From positions 1 to 14,773 of the forward strand of contig JAIPCS010000068.1 in the NCBI GenBank assembly GCA_021738105.1: a stretch of DNA of 14,773 bases. The letters are read 5' to 3'. Under the pieces are notes generated by a model. It did no database searches and had not been told where the DNA came from. It worked only from the letters and a program-made list of their open reading frames with translations. Each line of letters begins with the position of its first letter. Position 1 is the first letter of the stretch. Source of the DNA: Sulfuritalea sp. GTDB taxonomy: Bacteria > Pseudomonadota > Gammaproteobacteria > Burkholderiales > Rhodocyclaceae. The translations under genes were made by a program, and so were the position numbers. This document shows, in pieces, positions 1 through 8,390 of the stretch.

Positions 1-2
1 GG

Positions 3-653
3 GAACCTGACTTCGGCGCGCTGGTCGTCATACTTTGTATCGCTACCGGCATCCTGTTTCTCGGCGGCATCAATGCCCGGGTCTTTGTTGGCCTCGTTGT
101 CGTCCTGATAATCAGTTTCATCATCATGATCTGGGTTTCACCTTATCGGCGCGAGCGTATTTTTGGGTTCATGGACCCCTGGCAGGATGCCTTCGGCAAA
201 GGCTATCAACTCTCGCACGCATTGATTGCGTTTGGTCGCGGCGAATGGTTCGGTGTTGGTCTGGGTGCCAGTGTCGAGAAGCTGTTCTACCTGCCCGAAG
301 CGCACACCGACTTCTTGCTTGCGGTCATTGCCGAAGAGTTGGGCTTTGTCGGCGTCTGCGTTGTGGTCGGCCTGTTCGCACTGCTGGTGCAACGCTGCTT
401 TGCCATCGGCCGGCAGGCGCTGGTGCTGGGGCGCGTCCATTCCGGCCTGGTCGCGCAAGGTATCGGTATCTGGCTCGGCGTCCAGGGCTTCATCAACATG
501 GGCGTGAACATGGGCCTGTTGCCGACCAAGGGCCTGACCCTGCCGTTAATGAGCTTCGGCGGTTCCGGCATCGTGACCAATTGTCTGGCATTGGGAATTC
601 TGCTCCGGGTGGATTGGGAAAATCGGCAGATGATGCGGGGGCAGCAAGTATGA
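3..653 (+). CDS. ftsW: Peptidoglycan glycosyltransferase FtsW, C-terminal part (5' end outside window)
   Basis: FtsW is the SEDS-family polymerase that, with its partner class B PBP, polymerises lipid II into septal glycan strands in the inner membrane. The frame is open from the left edge and gives 216 residues. It opens with EPDFGA, matching the (Q/E)PDFG motif that carries the catalytic Asp of SEDS proteins. Two hydrophobic stretches follow at once. Then come [20 protein letters not shown], the FtsW/RodA signature before the last helices, and [19 protein letters not shown] near the C-terminus. The [12 protein letters not shown] version favours FtsW over RodA, as does the position directly before murG. 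The gene ends MMRGQQV-TGA. Its last 24 bases are repeated 110 bp downstream, and the stop lies in the loop of a long hairpin (see the repeat entries). The identity is near certain; the 5' half is not in the window. Confidence 0.96.
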   Translation, partial: EPDFGALVVILCIATGILFLGGINARVFVGLVVVLIISFIIMIWVSPYRRERIFGFMDPWQDAFGKGYQLSHALIAFGRGEWFGVGLGASVEKLFYLPEAHTDFLLAVIAEELGFVGVCVVVGLFALLVQRCFAIGRQALVLGRVHSGLVAQGIGIWLGVQGFINMGVNMGLLPTKGLTLPLMSFGGSGIVTNCLALGILLRVDWENRQMMRGQQV

Positions 654-674
654 CCCCGCGTCATCTGCCGATTT
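620..674 (+). repeat. 21-bp hairpin enclosing the ftsW stop codon
   Basis: Bases 620-640 are the reverse complement of 654-674, with 20 of 21 positions matching. The single mismatch (T634 against G660) becomes a G-U pair in RNA, so the transcript could form an uninterrupted 21-bp stem. The 13-nt loop 641-653 holds the last codons of ftsW, its TGA stop and an ATG at 650. The left arm is ftsW coding sequence. The right arm is the first part of the inserted segment, so it looks like an inverted copy of the end of ftsW. There is no T-run behind it, so it is not a classical terminator. Confidence 0.85.
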
Positions 675-763
675 CGGTGAAGGCTAACTTGCGCCAGCAA
701 GTTAAGTCCCGCAGGGACGGCCGCAACCAAAACTGCCTAATGATGCGGGGGCAGCAAGTATGA
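630..763 (+). repeat. 110-bp insertion between ftsW and murG, flanked by 24-bp direct repeats
   Basis: Bases 630-653 and 740-763 are identical (24 of 24; core GCGGGGGCAGCAAGTATGA). The first copy ends with the ftsW stop and the second contains the murG start. Removing one copy plus the intervening 86 bases would restore a plain ATGA stop/start overlap of ftsW and murG, which suggests insertion into an ancestral compact junction. The unique part contains two further hairpins: a 7-bp stem TAACTTG/CAAGTTA (685-691 with 698-704) and a 5-bp stem GTCCC/GGGAC (706-710 with 714-718). No transposase or known insertion sequence end is recognisable. It could be a miniature palindromic element or a replication template-switch product. 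Confidence 0.8.
650..763 (+). CDS. 37-codon mini-ORF bridging ftsW and murG (doubtful gene)
   Basis: An ATG at 650 overlaps the ftsW stop as ATGA and opens a 37-codon frame beginning [17 protein letters not shown]. It ends in MMRGQQV-TGA, where the stop again overlaps the murG start as ATGA. Because the direct repeat is read in the same phase as in ftsW, the last seven residues copy the FtsW C-terminus. The product is basic and has no membrane segment or recognised domain. It may be no more than a translational bridge that lets ribosomes finishing ftsW reinitiate and reach murG. Expression is unproven, and the start lies in a hairpin loop. Confidence 0.25.
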   Translation: MTPRHLPISVKANLRQQVKSRRDGRNQNCLMMRGQQV

Positions 764-1818
764 GCAAGACGCTGCTGATCATGGCTGGCGGCACGGGCGG
801 ACACATCATGCCGGGGCTGGCCGTGGCCGAGCATTTGCGCGAACTCGGCTGGAAGATTGCATGGATGGGTCACCCCGATGGAATGGAAGCGAGACTGACG
901 ACGGGACGTGGCTACGAAATGGCCTGGGTGCGTTTCTCGGCCCTGCGCGGCAAGGGCTGGCTGCGCAAACTCATGTTGCCGGTCAATCTGCTGCGCGGAT
1001 TTGGCCAGGCCTGGTCCGAACTCAAACGCATTCGTCCCGACGTGGTGTTGGGTCTGGGCGGATACATCAGTTTTCCCGGCGGCATGATGGCCTCCTTGCG
1101 GGGCATTCCACTGGTGCTGCATGAGCAGAACTCGGTAGCCGGCCTCGCCAACCGGGTGCTGGGAAGTCTCGCCGATCGTGTGCTGACCGGATTTCCCAAG
1201 GCATTGAAACGGGGTGATTGGGTGGGCAACCCGGTGCGACCGGATATCGCCGTCTTGCCAGCGCCGACTTTTCGGTATGCCCGGCATACCGGGCCATTGC
1301 GTGTGCTGATTGTCGGCGGCAGCCTGGGTGCGCAGGCGCTGAACGAAACCGTACCGCCCGCGTTGGCCTTGCTTGCCGAAGATGAGCGGCCGTTGGTGGT
1401 GCATCAGGCCGGAGAGAAACACCTGCCGGCGCTGGTCCAGCGCTACGCAGAGGCGGGCGTCAAGGCGGATTGCGTCGCTTTCATCAACGAAATGGCCGGC
1501 GCCTATGACTGGGCCGACCTGGTGATCTGTCGCTCCGGAGCGCTGACCGTGGCGGAACTCGCGGCGGCAGGTGTCGCCAGTTTGCTGGTACCTTTCCCCC
1601 ATGCGGTGGATGACCACCAAACGTCAAACGCACGCTTCCTGAGTGCGGCGGGTGCCGCCATTTTGCTGCCGCAGGACCAATTGACCCCGGAACGTCTGGC
1701 CGAGATTCGCAATCTGTCGCGACAGCAGTTATCGCAAATGGCGGAAAAGGCGCGCGAGCTGGCGCGGCCCGAGGCCACCGCTGCGGTAGCGCAGGCCTGC
1801 GTGGAACTGGCGAAATGA
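760..1818 (+). CDS. murG: UDP-GlcNAc:undecaprenyl-PP-MurNAc-pentapeptide GlcNAc transferase MurG
   Basis: MurG is the peripheral inner-membrane GT-B (family GT28) enzyme that adds GlcNAc to lipid I to make lipid II. The product has 352 residues, normal for the family. The N-terminal Rossmann domain carries GGTGGH at residues 10-15, [11 protein letters not shown], and HEQN at 121-124. The C-terminal domain carries GNPVR, the GGSLGAQ loop at 186, [16 protein letters not shown] from Cys257 with the ribose-binding Glu266, and [10 protein letters not shown]. The ATG at 760 is chosen because [15 protein letters not shown] is the expected N-terminus. A weak GGGGG run lies 8 nt upstream and the start overlaps the mini-ORF stop. 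The ftsW-murG-murC order is the standard dcw order. Here both flanking junctions hold extra sequence of about 110 bp. Confidence 0.98.
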   Translation: MSKTLLIMAGGTGGHIMPGLAVAEHLRELGWKIAWMGHPDGMEARLTTGRGYEMAWVRFSALRGKGWLRKLMLPVNLLRGFGQAWSELKRIRPDVVLGLGGYISFPGGMMASLRGIPLVLHEQNSVAGLANRVLGSLADRVLTGFPKALKRGDWVGNPVRPDIAVLPAPTFRYARHTGPLRVLIVGGSLGAQALNETVPPALALLAEDERPLVVHQAGEKHLPALVQRYAEAGVKADCVAFINEMAGAYDWADLVICRSGALTVAELAAAGVASLLVPFPHAVDDHQTSNARFLSAAGAAILLPQDQLTPERLAEIRNLSRQQLSQMAEKARELARPEATAAVAQACVELAK

Positions 1819-1838
1819 GAACCCGTTTGCAAGACAGC

Positions 1839-1875
1839 GCAAAGAAAGCAAGGAGCTCGAGCTCCCTGTCTTTGC
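1839..1875 (+). repeat. Imperfect palindrome in the murG-murC gap
   Basis: The centre GGAGCTCGAGCTCC (1852-1865) is a perfect 14-bp palindrome. Outer arms GCAAAGA (1839-1845) and TCTTTGC (1869-1875) also pair, giving a 37-base hairpin with an imperfect middle. It is followed by ATTTTGC, only a short T-run. It could attenuate transcription between murG and murC, but murC has no obvious promoter of its own behind it, so full termination seems unlikely. It may be one part of a repeat element together with the 9-nt tandem units just downstream. Confidence 0.6.
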
Positions 1876-1881
1876 ATTTTG

Positions 1882-1917
1882 CTCCGTGTTCTCTGCGCCT
1901 TCTGTGCCCTCTGTGGC
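1882..1917 (+). repeat. Four degenerate 9-nt tandem units before murC
   Basis: The 36 bases split into CTCCGTGTT, CTCTGCGCC, TTCTGTGCC and CTCTGTGGC, i.e. four contiguous copies of a YTCTGTGYC-like unit. The unit length is three codons, so the murC frame stays open through it and encodes a PSV-like tripeptide repeat upstream of the real start. I recall similar CTCTGTG-rich intergenic repeats from other environmental proteobacteria, but that is memory rather than a search result. With the palindrome at 1839-1875 it fills most of the 115-bp murG-murC gap. Confidence 0.65.
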
Positions 1918-1933
1918 TGAAAGGTGTTGCCTC

Positions 1934-3334
1934 ATGAAACACAAAGTCAAGCGCATCCACTTCGTCGGCATTGGCGGTTCGGGCATGTCCGGCATTGCCG
2001 AGGTGCTGGCCAATCAGGGATTCGAAGTCAGCGGCTCCGATCTCAGCGAAAGTGCGACGACACGTCGTCTGGCGGCCAAGGGAATCCGAATCGCGATCGG
2101 TCATCAGGCACAGAACGCCGCCACGGCCGATGCGGTGGTGGTGTCGACCGCCGTGCGCGACGATAACCCGGAGGTACAGATGGCACGCGAGCGCCAGGTC
2201 CCGGTGGTACCTCGCGCACAAATGCTGGCCGAGCTGATGCGCATCAAGCAGGGCATTGCGATTGCCGGCACGCACGGCAAGACGACGACGACCAGCCTGG
2301 TGGCGAGCTGTCTGGCGGCAGGAGGCCTCGATCCGACGTTTGTCATTGGCGGCCGGCTCAACTCGGCGGGTGCCAACGCGCAACTGGGCAGTGGCGAATT
2401 TCTGGTCGCGGAAGCCGACGAGTCGGATGCCTCCTTTTTGTTTCTCTCCCCCGTGGTTTCGGTGGTCACGAATATTGATGCAGACCACATGGAAACCTAT
2501 GGCCACGATTTCAACCGGCTGAAACAGGCGTTCGTCGATTTCCTCCATCGCCTGCCTTTCTATGGCGTTGCCGTGGTCTGCGGCGACGATCCCAATGTCC
2601 GCGAAATCATTCCGCGTGTAGCCAAGCAGATAGTGACCTACGGCATCGACAGCGATGTCAGCTTCCGCGCCGAAGATGTGGTGGCCGAGGGCAGCACCAT
2701 GCGTTTTACCTGTGTGCGTACCAATGGCAGCGTATCCCGTTTGCCGATCGTTCTGAACCTGCCCGGACACCACAACGTGCTAAATGCGCTGGCCGCGATC
2801 GCCGTGGCCACAGAAGTCGGCGTTGGCGATACGGCGATCATCAAGGCCTTGGGCGAGTTTCGCGGTGTCGGAAGACGATTTCAGCGCTATGGCGAGATCG
2901 CCTGTCCGGCCGGCGGACAGTTTTCGCTGGTTGACGATTACGGTCACCATCCGGTGGAAATGGCCGCCACACTGGCGGCGGCACGGGGCGCGTTTCCCGG
3001 TCGTCGGCTGGTGTTGGCGTTTCAGCCGCATCGCTATACCCGCACGCGGGACTGCTTTGAGGATTTCGTCAAAGTATTGTCCGGCTTCGATGCCGTGCTG
3101 CTCAGTGAAGTCTATGCTGCGGGAGAGGCGCCTATCGTGGCTGCCGACAGTCGGACGCTGATGCGCGCCGTACGCGTCGCCGACAAGGTGGAGCCGATAT
3201 TTGTCGACGATATCGCTGCCATGCCCGCGGCAATTCTCGATGCGGCACGTGACGGCGACGTGGTCATCACCATGGGCGCTGGATCCATCGGCGGGGTACC
3301 CGCCCGCTTGAGCAATGAGGCTGCGCATGATTGA
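1934..3334 (+). CDS. murC: UDP-N-acetylmuramate--L-alanine ligase MurC
   Basis: MurC is the cytoplasmic ATP-dependent ligase that adds L-Ala to UDP-MurNAc, the first amino acid of the stem peptide. The 466 residues match family length. The N-terminal UDP-binding domain has [14 protein letters not shown] from residue 12. The central ATPase domain has the P-loop GTHGKTTT at 112-119, then EADESDASF and [13 protein letters not shown]. The C-terminal domain has DDYGHHPVE and QPHRYTRT. The ATG at 1934 is preferred because [15 protein letters not shown] aligns with family N-termini and GAAAGGTG (1918-1925) supplies a Shine-Dalgarno site about 9 nt upstream. A longer in-frame start, GTG at 1886, would translate the 9-nt repeats and is rejected. 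The 3' end overlaps murB by 8 nt. Confidence 0.98.
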   Translation: MKHKVKRIHFVGIGGSGMSGIAEVLANQGFEVSGSDLSESATTRRLAAKGIRIAIGHQAQNAATADAVVVSTAVRDDNPEVQMARERQVPVVPRAQMLAELMRIKQGIAIAGTHGKTTTTSLVASCLAAGGLDPTFVIGGRLNSAGANAQLGSGEFLVAEADESDASFLFLSPVVSVVTNIDADHMETYGHDFNRLKQAFVDFLHRLPFYGVAVVCGDDPNVREIIPRVAKQIVTYGIDSDVSFRAEDVVAEGSTMRFTCVRTNGSVSRLPIVLNLPGHHNVLNALAAIAVATEVGVGDTAIIKALGEFRGVGRRFQRYGEIACPAGGQFSLVDDYGHHPVEMAATLAAARGAFPGRRLVLAFQPHRYTRTRDCFEDFVKVLSGFDAVLLSEVYAAGEAPIVAADSRTLMRAVRVADKVEPIFVDDIAAMPAAILDAARDGDVVITMGAGSIGGVPARLSNEAAHD

Positions 3335-4250
3335 ACCACTGCGCGGCGAATTGCGAGAGAACGAGCCAATGTCAGACCACGCGTCGTGGCGTACCGGCGG
3401 GCTGGCGGCGAAAGCCTATTTCCCGGCAGATTTATCCGATCTCGCCAATTTTCTGAAGAACTTGCGCCGCGACGAAAACCTGCTGATGGTGGGATTGGGC
3501 AGCAATCTGCTGGTACGTGATGGCGGCTTTGACGGTACGGCAATATTCACCCTTGGGGTGCTGGATTCGATGCGACTGGAAGCCGATGGCAGCTTCTATG
3601 TTGAAGCCGGAGTTGCCTCACCCAAGTTTGCGCGTTTTGTCAGCAAGCAAGGTTGTGCCGAGGCCGAATTTCTGGCGGGAATCCCCGGTACGGTGGGCGG
3701 AGCATTGGCGATGAATGCGGGTTGCCACGGCGGCGAAACCTGGCGCTATGTCGAGCGCGCCCTGATGCTGGATCGCGAAGGCAGGCAAATCATTCGAACG
3801 CCGGAAGATTTCTCCATCGGCTACCGGCATGTCGGGCTCAAGGATTCCACCGACGAAATTTTTGCCGCTGCCTGGTTTCGCTTTCCGCAGGGCGATAACA
3901 ATGCAGCCCAGATTCGCATGCGCGAACTCCTGGATCGACGCTCGGCGACCCAGCCGCTACACCTGCCCAATGCCGGGTCGGTGTTCCGGAATCCACCGGG
4001 CGATCACGCCGCACGCTTGATCGAGGCCGCTGGACTAAAGGGCGCACAGATCGATGGAGCTCAGGTTTCCGAAAAGCATGCGAATTTCATCGTTAATCCA
4101 GAGGGCAAGGCAAGCGCGAGTGCGATAGAAATGCTAATCGGCCGGATTCAGGCGGAAGTCAGAGAAAAATTTGGTGTTTCGCTGGTGCGCGAAGTGCGAA
4201 TCGTCGGCGAAACAGGCAGTCGATCCGGACACGATAGAAAAGGGAATTGA
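3327..4250 (+). CDS. murB: UDP-N-acetylenolpyruvoylglucosamine reductase MurB (type II)
   Basis: MurB is the cytoplasmic FAD enzyme that uses NADPH to reduce UDP-GlcNAc-enolpyruvate to UDP-MurNAc. The product has 307 residues. FAD-domain motifs are [10 protein letters not shown] from residue 58 and [16 protein letters not shown] at 117-132. The likely catalytic triad is Arg167 in YRH, the proton-donor Ser218 in GSVFRNP, and Glu289 in EVRIVGE. The compact C-terminal domain with NAGSVFRNP and [10 protein letters not shown], and the SWRTGG N-terminus, indicate the type II family rather than the longer type I of E. coli. ATG 3327 is preferred over in-frame ATG 3315 because GAGG at 3317-3320 sits 6 nt before it. 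It overlaps the murC end by 8 nt and shares one base with the ddl start, so it is probably translationally coupled to both. Confidence 0.97.
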   Translation: MIEPLRGELRENEPMSDHASWRTGGLAAKAYFPADLSDLANFLKNLRRDENLLMVGLGSNLLVRDGGFDGTAIFTLGVLDSMRLEADGSFYVEAGVASPKFARFVSKQGCAEAEFLAGIPGTVGGALAMNAGCHGGETWRYVERALMLDREGRQIIRTPEDFSIGYRHVGLKDSTDEIFAAAWFRFPQGDNNAAQIRMRELLDRRSATQPLHLPNAGSVFRNPPGDHAARLIEAAGLKGAQIDGAQVSEKHANFIVNPEGKASASAIEMLIGRIQAEVREKFGVSLVREVRIVGETGSRSGHDRKGN

Positions 4251-5158
4251 TGGATTTCGGCAAGGTGGCGGTGATGATGGGCGGCGAGTCGGCCGAGCGC
4301 GAGGTCTCGCTCAAAAGCGGGGCAGCGGTGCTGGCCGCACTGCGTTCATCCGGTGTCGATGCGCACACCTTTGACCCCCGGGACCAGCCACTCGAGGCAT
4401 TGCATGCAGAGGGATTTCAGCGCGTCTTTATCGCACTGCATGGTCGGGGTGGTGAAGACGGTACCCTGCAAGGTGCTCTTGGATTTCTCGGGCTGCCCTA
4501 TACCGGCAGCGGCGTGCTGGCGTCGGCGCTGGCAATGGATAAATGGCGCAGCAAGCTGGTCTGGCAGGCGGCGGGTATTCCGGTACCCGACTACGTCGTA
4601 CTCGATACCGCCAGCGATTTTGATGCTGTCGAGGCACGCCTGGGCTTGCCTTTGTTTGTCAAGCCAGCCAACGAAGGCTCCAGCTTCGGTATCAGCAAAG
4701 TCAAACAGGCCGGGGAGTTGCGAGCCGCCTATGAGTTCGCGGCACGCTTTGACTCCTGCGTGATTGCCGAGAAGTATCTGGACGGTGGTGAATTTACTGT
4801 TGGCATCATTGCCGGTCAGGCCTTGCCGGTTATCCGCATCGTGCCGGCGACCGAGTTCTACGACTATGACGCCAAATATGTCCGCGATGATACGCAGTAC
4901 CTGATTCCCTGTGGACTGAGTGAGGAACAGGAAAGCGAGATGCGGGAGCTTTCCCTGCGGGCTTTTGCAGTGCTTGGCGGACGAGGCTGGGGGCGCATTG
5001 ATCTGATGCGGGACGCTGCTGGCGGCGTCTATTGCCTGGAGGCCAATACTTCCCCTGGAATGACCGACCATTCACTGGTGCCGATGGCGGCGCGGGCGGC
5101 CGGCATCCCGTTCGACCAGTTGGCGCTCAAGTTGCTGGAAGAAGCGGGTCATGGCTAA
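4250..5158 (+). CDS. ddl: D-alanine--D-alanine ligase Ddl
   Basis: Ddl is the cytoplasmic ATP-grasp ligase that joins two D-Ala to make the terminal dipeptide of the peptidoglycan stem. The 302 residues fit the DdlB class found in dcw clusters. Visible motifs are [14 protein letters not shown] from residue 11 (Glu16 corresponds to Glu15 of E. coli DdlB), [12 protein letters not shown] from His64, [24 protein letters not shown], the YDAKY loop segment, and [15 protein letters not shown] from Glu264 with metal-binding Glu264 and Asn266. ATG 4250 follows AGGGA and overlaps the murB TGA by one base. A TTG at 4247 is in frame but gives nothing better. The end overlaps ftsQ by 8 nt. Confidence 0.98.
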   Translation: MDFGKVAVMMGGESAEREVSLKSGAAVLAALRSSGVDAHTFDPRDQPLEALHAEGFQRVFIALHGRGGEDGTLQGALGFLGLPYTGSGVLASALAMDKWRSKLVWQAAGIPVPDYVVLDTASDFDAVEARLGLPLFVKPANEGSSFGISKVKQAGELRAAYEFAARFDSCVIAEKYLDGGEFTVGIIAGQALPVIRIVPATEFYDYDAKYVRDDTQYLIPCGLSEEQESEMRELSLRAFAVLGGRGWGRIDLMRDAAGGVYCLEANTSPGMTDHSLVPMAARAAGIPFDQLALKLLEEAGHG

Positions 5159-5933
5159 GGCACGGGGAAACACCCGGGTCGAGCCGGGCAGCGAGGACGG
5201 ATTCTGGGACCGTCCGGTGTTGATCAATTTGCTGGCCGATCTGTTGCTGCTGGCAGCCGTTGTGCTACTGACATGGACAGGCGCCATGGCTTTGCAACGT
5301 CTTCCCGTGTTTCCGCTGAAACAGGTGCGGGTGACGACACACGTCGACCGGGTTTCGCGCGGCCAGATCGAACACACGGCGCGTACCGCGTTATCAGGAA
5401 ATTTCTTCACCGTGAATCTTGAAGCTGCGCAATCCGCGTTTGAGCGCCTGCCATGGGTTCGCACAGTCTCGATTCGGCGGATATGGCCGGACGGGCTTGA
5501 ACTGCAACTGGAAGAACATCATGCAGTTGCCCGCTGGACGCCGCAGGAAGGCGAAATGCGTCTGGTCAACAGCAGCGGCGAGGTATTCATGGCCACCACG
5601 GCTGAGGCATTACCGCAATTTGCCGGCCCCGAAGGGTCGGCCTCCAGAGTGTTGAGCCGGTATCAGGAGTTTGGTGACGACCTGGCTCGCATAGGGCGCA
5701 GGGCGGTGGCGGTTCACCTTTCTGCGAGGGAGGCCTGGCAGTTCAAGCTCGACGACGGCGTAGTGCTGGAACTGGGACGTGACCAGCCCAAGCACCCGCT
5801 ACGGGAGCGGTTGATTCGTTTTACGACCCACTATGCCGATGTAACCGACTCTGCGACGAGTCGACTGCAAACCATCGGTGTGGTGGATATGCGTTACCCC
5901 AATGGATTTGCCCTCCGGGCGAGCAAGAGTTGA
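5151..5933 (+). CDS. ftsQ: Cell division protein FtsQ
   Basis: FtsQ is the bitopic inner-membrane divisome protein that recruits FtsB and FtsL and helps control septal synthesis by FtsW and its PBP. The 260-residue product has a short charged cytoplasmic tail (1-22), one membrane helix at about 24-46, then a POTRA domain from FPLKQVRV at 54 through [19 protein letters not shown] to about 125, followed by the beta domain. EHHAVARW at the POTRA/beta boundary is a typical FtsQ feature. The start ATG 5151 lies inside the ddl 3' end (8-nt overlap), with GGAAGAAG at 5137-5144 as ribosome site. The stop shares one base with the ftsA start. Sequence conservation in this family is low, but topology and position between ddl and ftsA leave little doubt. 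Confidence 0.95.
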   Translation: MAKARGNTRVEPGSEDGFWDRPVLINLLADLLLLAAVVLLTWTGAMALQRLPVFPLKQVRVTTHVDRVSRGQIEHTARTALSGNFFTVNLEAAQSAFERLPWVRTVSIRRIWPDGLELQLEEHHAVARWTPQEGEMRLVNSSGEVFMATTAEALPQFAGPEGSASRVLSRYQEFGDDLARIGRRAVAVHLSAREAWQFKLDDGVVLELGRDQPKHPLRERLIRFTTHYADVTDSATSRLQTIGVVDMRYPNGFALRASKS

Positions 5934-7165
5934 TGAGCAAAGAAAAGAAGCGTGATCTGATTGTCGGACTGGATATCGGTACCTCCAAGATTGTCGCCAT
6001 TGTCGGCGAACTGGATACCGAAGGCCGCTTGGGCATCCTCGGCTTGGGTACCCAGGAATCCGCTGGTTTGAAACGTGGCATGGTCATCAATATCGAGGCA
6101 ACGGTAAATTCGATTTCACGGGCCATTGCGGAAGTGGAAATGATGGCGGGCTGCAAGGTGCGTGAGGTATATACCGGGATCGCAGGCAGCCACATCAAAA
6201 GCAAGGATTCCACGGGCATGGTCGTGGTGCGGGACAAGGAGGTCACCCAGTTCGATGTCGAACGGGCGATCGAGGCGGCCAATGCGACATCAATTTCGGC
6301 CGACGATCAGATTCTGCACACACTGGTGCAGGAGTTCATTGTCGACGGTCAGGACGGCGTCAAGGAACCGATCGGCATGGATGCCAGGCGGCTGGACGTC
6401 AAGGTACATCTGGTGACCGGTGCCGTCACCGCTGTACAGAACATCGTCAAGTGCGTGCACCGCTGCGGTCTCGAAGTTGTCGACCTGGTCCTGCAGCCGC
6501 TGGCGTCGGGTTATGCGGTGCTGACCGAGGACGAGAAAGATGTCGGTGTCTGTTTGGTCGATATCGGCGGTGGCACGACCGATCTGGCGGTTTTTGTGCA
6601 GGGCGCGATTCGCCATACGGCAGTGATTCCGATTGCCGGCGATCAGCTGACCAACGATATTGCCATTGCTTTGCGCACATCAACCCAGGATGCCGAAGAA
6701 ATCAAGATGCGCTATGGCGTCGCTCTGCAACAACTGGCCGATCCGGAGGACATGATCGAAGTGCCGGGAGTTGGCGACCGTCAGGCGACTCAACTGTCAA
6801 AGCAAACCCTGGCAGGGTTCATTCAGCCACGGGTCGAGGAGATATTCCAGAAAGTGCAGGAGGAACTGCAGCGCAGCGGCAAGGAGCGGCTGCTGCGTGC
6901 CGGTATTGTGCTCACAGGGGGGGCCGCCCAGATGGCGGGAATGTCGGAGCTGGGTGAGGAAATATTTCACAACACCGTGAAGTTGGCGATGCCGCATTAC
7001 GAAGGCAATTTGCGCGATTACGTGCGCAATCCCCGCTACTCCACGGCAATGGGTTTGTTGCTGGAAGGAGTGGCGCAACGTCACCGGGGCATGAAGGCGC
7101 AAAGTCCGAGAAGTTTCGGGCAGGTACTGGCGCGGATGCGGGCGTGGTTTACCAGAAATTTTTGA
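5933..7165 (+). CDS. ftsA: Cell division protein FtsA
   Basis: FtsA is the actin-fold ATPase that tethers FtsZ filaments to the inner membrane and signals to FtsW, FtsN and other divisome parts. The product has 410 residues. Phosphate 1 motif VGLDIGTSK is at 11-19. The 1C subdomain that replaces actin 1B lies between about 85 and 165. DIGGGTTDLAVF starts at Asp210, and LTGGAAQMAG forms the adenosine motif. The C-terminus GQVLARMRAWFTRNF has the makings of the amphipathic membrane-targeting helix. ATG 5933 shares a base with the ftsQ TGA, and the Shine-Dalgarno sequence is poor (AAGAG), so coupling to ftsQ translation is likely. TTG at 5930 is an in-frame alternative without support. Confidence 0.97.
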   Translation: MSKEKKRDLIVGLDIGTSKIVAIVGELDTEGRLGILGLGTQESAGLKRGMVINIEATVNSISRAIAEVEMMAGCKVREVYTGIAGSHIKSKDSTGMVVVRDKEVTQFDVERAIEAANATSISADDQILHTLVQEFIVDGQDGVKEPIGMDARRLDVKVHLVTGAVTAVQNIVKCVHRCGLEVVDLVLQPLASGYAVLTEDEKDVGVCLVDIGGGTTDLAVFVQGAIRHTAVIPIAGDQLTNDIAIALRTSTQDAEEIKMRYGVALQQLADPEDMIEVPGVGDRQATQLSKQTLAGFIQPRVEEIFQKVQEELQRSGKERLLRAGIVLTGGAAQMAGMSELGEEIFHNTVKLAMPHYEGNLRDYVRNPRYSTAMGLLLEGVAQRHRGMKAQSPRSFGQVLARMRAWFTRNF

Positions 7166-7175
7166 TTTCGGTTTT

Positions 7176-7184
7176 AGGAGGAGG
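7176..7184 (+). promoter_or_regulatory. Strong ribosome binding site of ftsZ
   Basis: AGGAGGAGG lies 5 nt before the ftsZ ATG. It contains a full AGGAGG complement to the 16S 3' end, unlike the weak or overlapping starts of murB, ddl, ftsQ and ftsA. This fits the known need for far more FtsZ than FtsA or FtsQ and shows that ftsZ is translated independently of ftsA. Confidence 0.9.
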
Positions 7185-7189
7185 CGCGT

Positions 7190-8377
7190 ATGTTTGAACT
7201 TGAGGAAGTAACGACAGCAGGAACGGGTACCACAGTCATCAAGGTTGTCGGTGTCGGTGGTGCGGGTGGCAATGCAGTTGAGCACATGATTCGCGAAGGT
7301 GTCGGTGGCGTCGAGTTCATTTGCTGCAATACCGACGCTCAGGCGCTGCGAAAAAGCAGCGCCGCCGTCAAATTGCAACTGGGCCCCGGATTGGGGGCGG
7401 GCGGCAAGCCGGACAAGGCAAGAGAATTGGCGGTGCAGGATCGCGAGCGCATTGCAGAGGTGCTGGCAGGGGCGCACATGGTCTTCATTACTGCCGGCAT
7501 GGGCGGCGGCACCGGTACCGGCGCCGGGCCAATAGTTGCCGAAGTTGCGCGCGAGCTGGGCATTTTGACCGTGGCCGTGGTGACGAAGCCATTCGAGTAT
7601 GAAGGCAAGCGCAAGCGCCTGGCCGAAGAAGGTGTGGCCGAGTTGGCGCTTCACGTTGATTCGCTGATCATTATTCTCAACGAGAAACTCGAAGAGGTTC
7701 TGGGCGACGAAGTCAGCATGCTTGAGGCGTTTCAGGCTGCGGACAACGTGCTGCGTAATGCGGTAGGCGGAATTGCCGAAATCATCAATGTGCCCGGGCT
7801 GGTCAACGTCGACTTCGAAGATGTGCGTACGGTGATGGGCGAAATGGGGAAAGCCATGATGGGCTCGGCCGTGGCTGCGGGCGTCGATCGCGCCCGTGTC
7901 GCCGCCGAAGAGGCAGTGGCTAGTCCCTTGCTCGAAGGCATCGAACTTTCGGGAGCGCGCGGCGTGCTGGTGAATATCACTGCCAGCACCACCTTGGGTC
8001 TCAAGGAATACAAGGACGTGATGAAGACGATCCGTCAATACACTGCGCCCGAGGCCACTGTAATCTGCGGTGCGGTGTTTGACGAAACCATGGAAGACCA
8101 GTTGAGAGTCACCGTGGTTGCTACCGGTCTGGGCATCGTCGCAGCACGCGAGGCTGTCAAGCCGCGCATGAGTGTCGTTGAAGCCGTAGGTCTGCGCACC
8201 GGTACGGACAATCTGCAGGTGTTCGACGTCGGCTCCGGGCAGGGCCCGATAGATCTGTCCAGTGTCACCAGCAGCGGGCGCGGTGGGGCGCCCCGCAATT
8301 CACAGGCGGATGCGATGGCGGCATCCGGAGTGGACAAGTACGACATCCCAGCATTTTTGCGCCGGCAGTCCGACTGA
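7190..8377 (+). CDS. ftsZ: Cell division protein FtsZ
   Basis: FtsZ is the tubulin-like GTPase that builds the cytokinetic ring. The product has 395 residues. [15 protein letters not shown] opens the GTPase domain, CNTDAQAL follows, and the tubulin signature GGGTGTG is at 105-111. NVDFEDV provides the T7-loop residues Asn206, Asp208 and Asp211 that complete the next subunit's active site. The core ends near residue 320. A linker of about 60 residues rich in Gly, Ser and Asp follows, and the conserved tail [14 protein letters not shown] (382-395) is the docking peptide for FtsA, ZipA and MinC. K-P after GLGAG and [11 protein letters not shown] are betaproteobacterial-looking. The gene lies 24 nt behind ftsA and is followed by a GC-rich hairpin, so it closes the dcw operon. 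Confidence 0.99.
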   Translation: MFELEEVTTAGTGTTVIKVVGVGGAGGNAVEHMIREGVGGVEFICCNTDAQALRKSSAAVKLQLGPGLGAGGKPDKARELAVQDRERIAEVLAGAHMVFITAGMGGGTGTGAGPIVAEVARELGILTVAVVTKPFEYEGKRKRLAEEGVAELALHVDSLIIILNEKLEEVLGDEVSMLEAFQAADNVLRNAVGGIAEIINVPGLVNVDFEDVRTVMGEMGKAMMGSAVAAGVDRARVAAEEAVASPLLEGIELSGARGVLVNITASTTLGLKEYKDVMKTIRQYTAPEATVICGAVFDETMEDQLRVTVVATGLGIVAAREAVKPRMSVVEAVGLRTGTDNLQVFDVGSGQGPIDLSSVTSSGRGGAPRNSQADAMAASGVDKYDIPAFLRRQSD

Positions 8378-8390
8378 TCGACTCAACAGA

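Noticed and set aside
630..763. Classical insertion sequence with target duplication
   Set aside because: No transposase, a 24-bp duplication is too long for common families, and no terminal inverted repeats at the insert's outer ends; described as an insertion of unknown type instead.
661..1620. 319-codon minus-strand open frame antisense to murG
   Set aside because: Shadow of murG. It contains a translated hairpin arm but no protein family pattern.
1882..1917. Tandem repeats as a CRISPR array
   Set aside because: Units are 9 nt, contiguous and degenerate, with no spacers; no cas genes nearby.
1886..1933. N-terminal extension of MurC from GTG 1886
   Set aside because: It would translate the 9-nt repeats. 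Homologues start at the [10 protein letters not shown] position, and the ribosome site fits ATG 1934.
1484..2773. 429-codon open frame on the minus strand across the murG end and murC
   Set aside because: It lies antisense to two certain genes, has low-complexity composition (R, H, P rich) and no motif; it is a by-product of GC-rich codon use.
6797..8038. 413-codon minus-strand open frame antisense to ftsA and ftsZ
   Set aside because: It is fully covered by ftsA and ftsZ coding sequence, with no recognisable domain and no ribosome site; shadow of the real genes.
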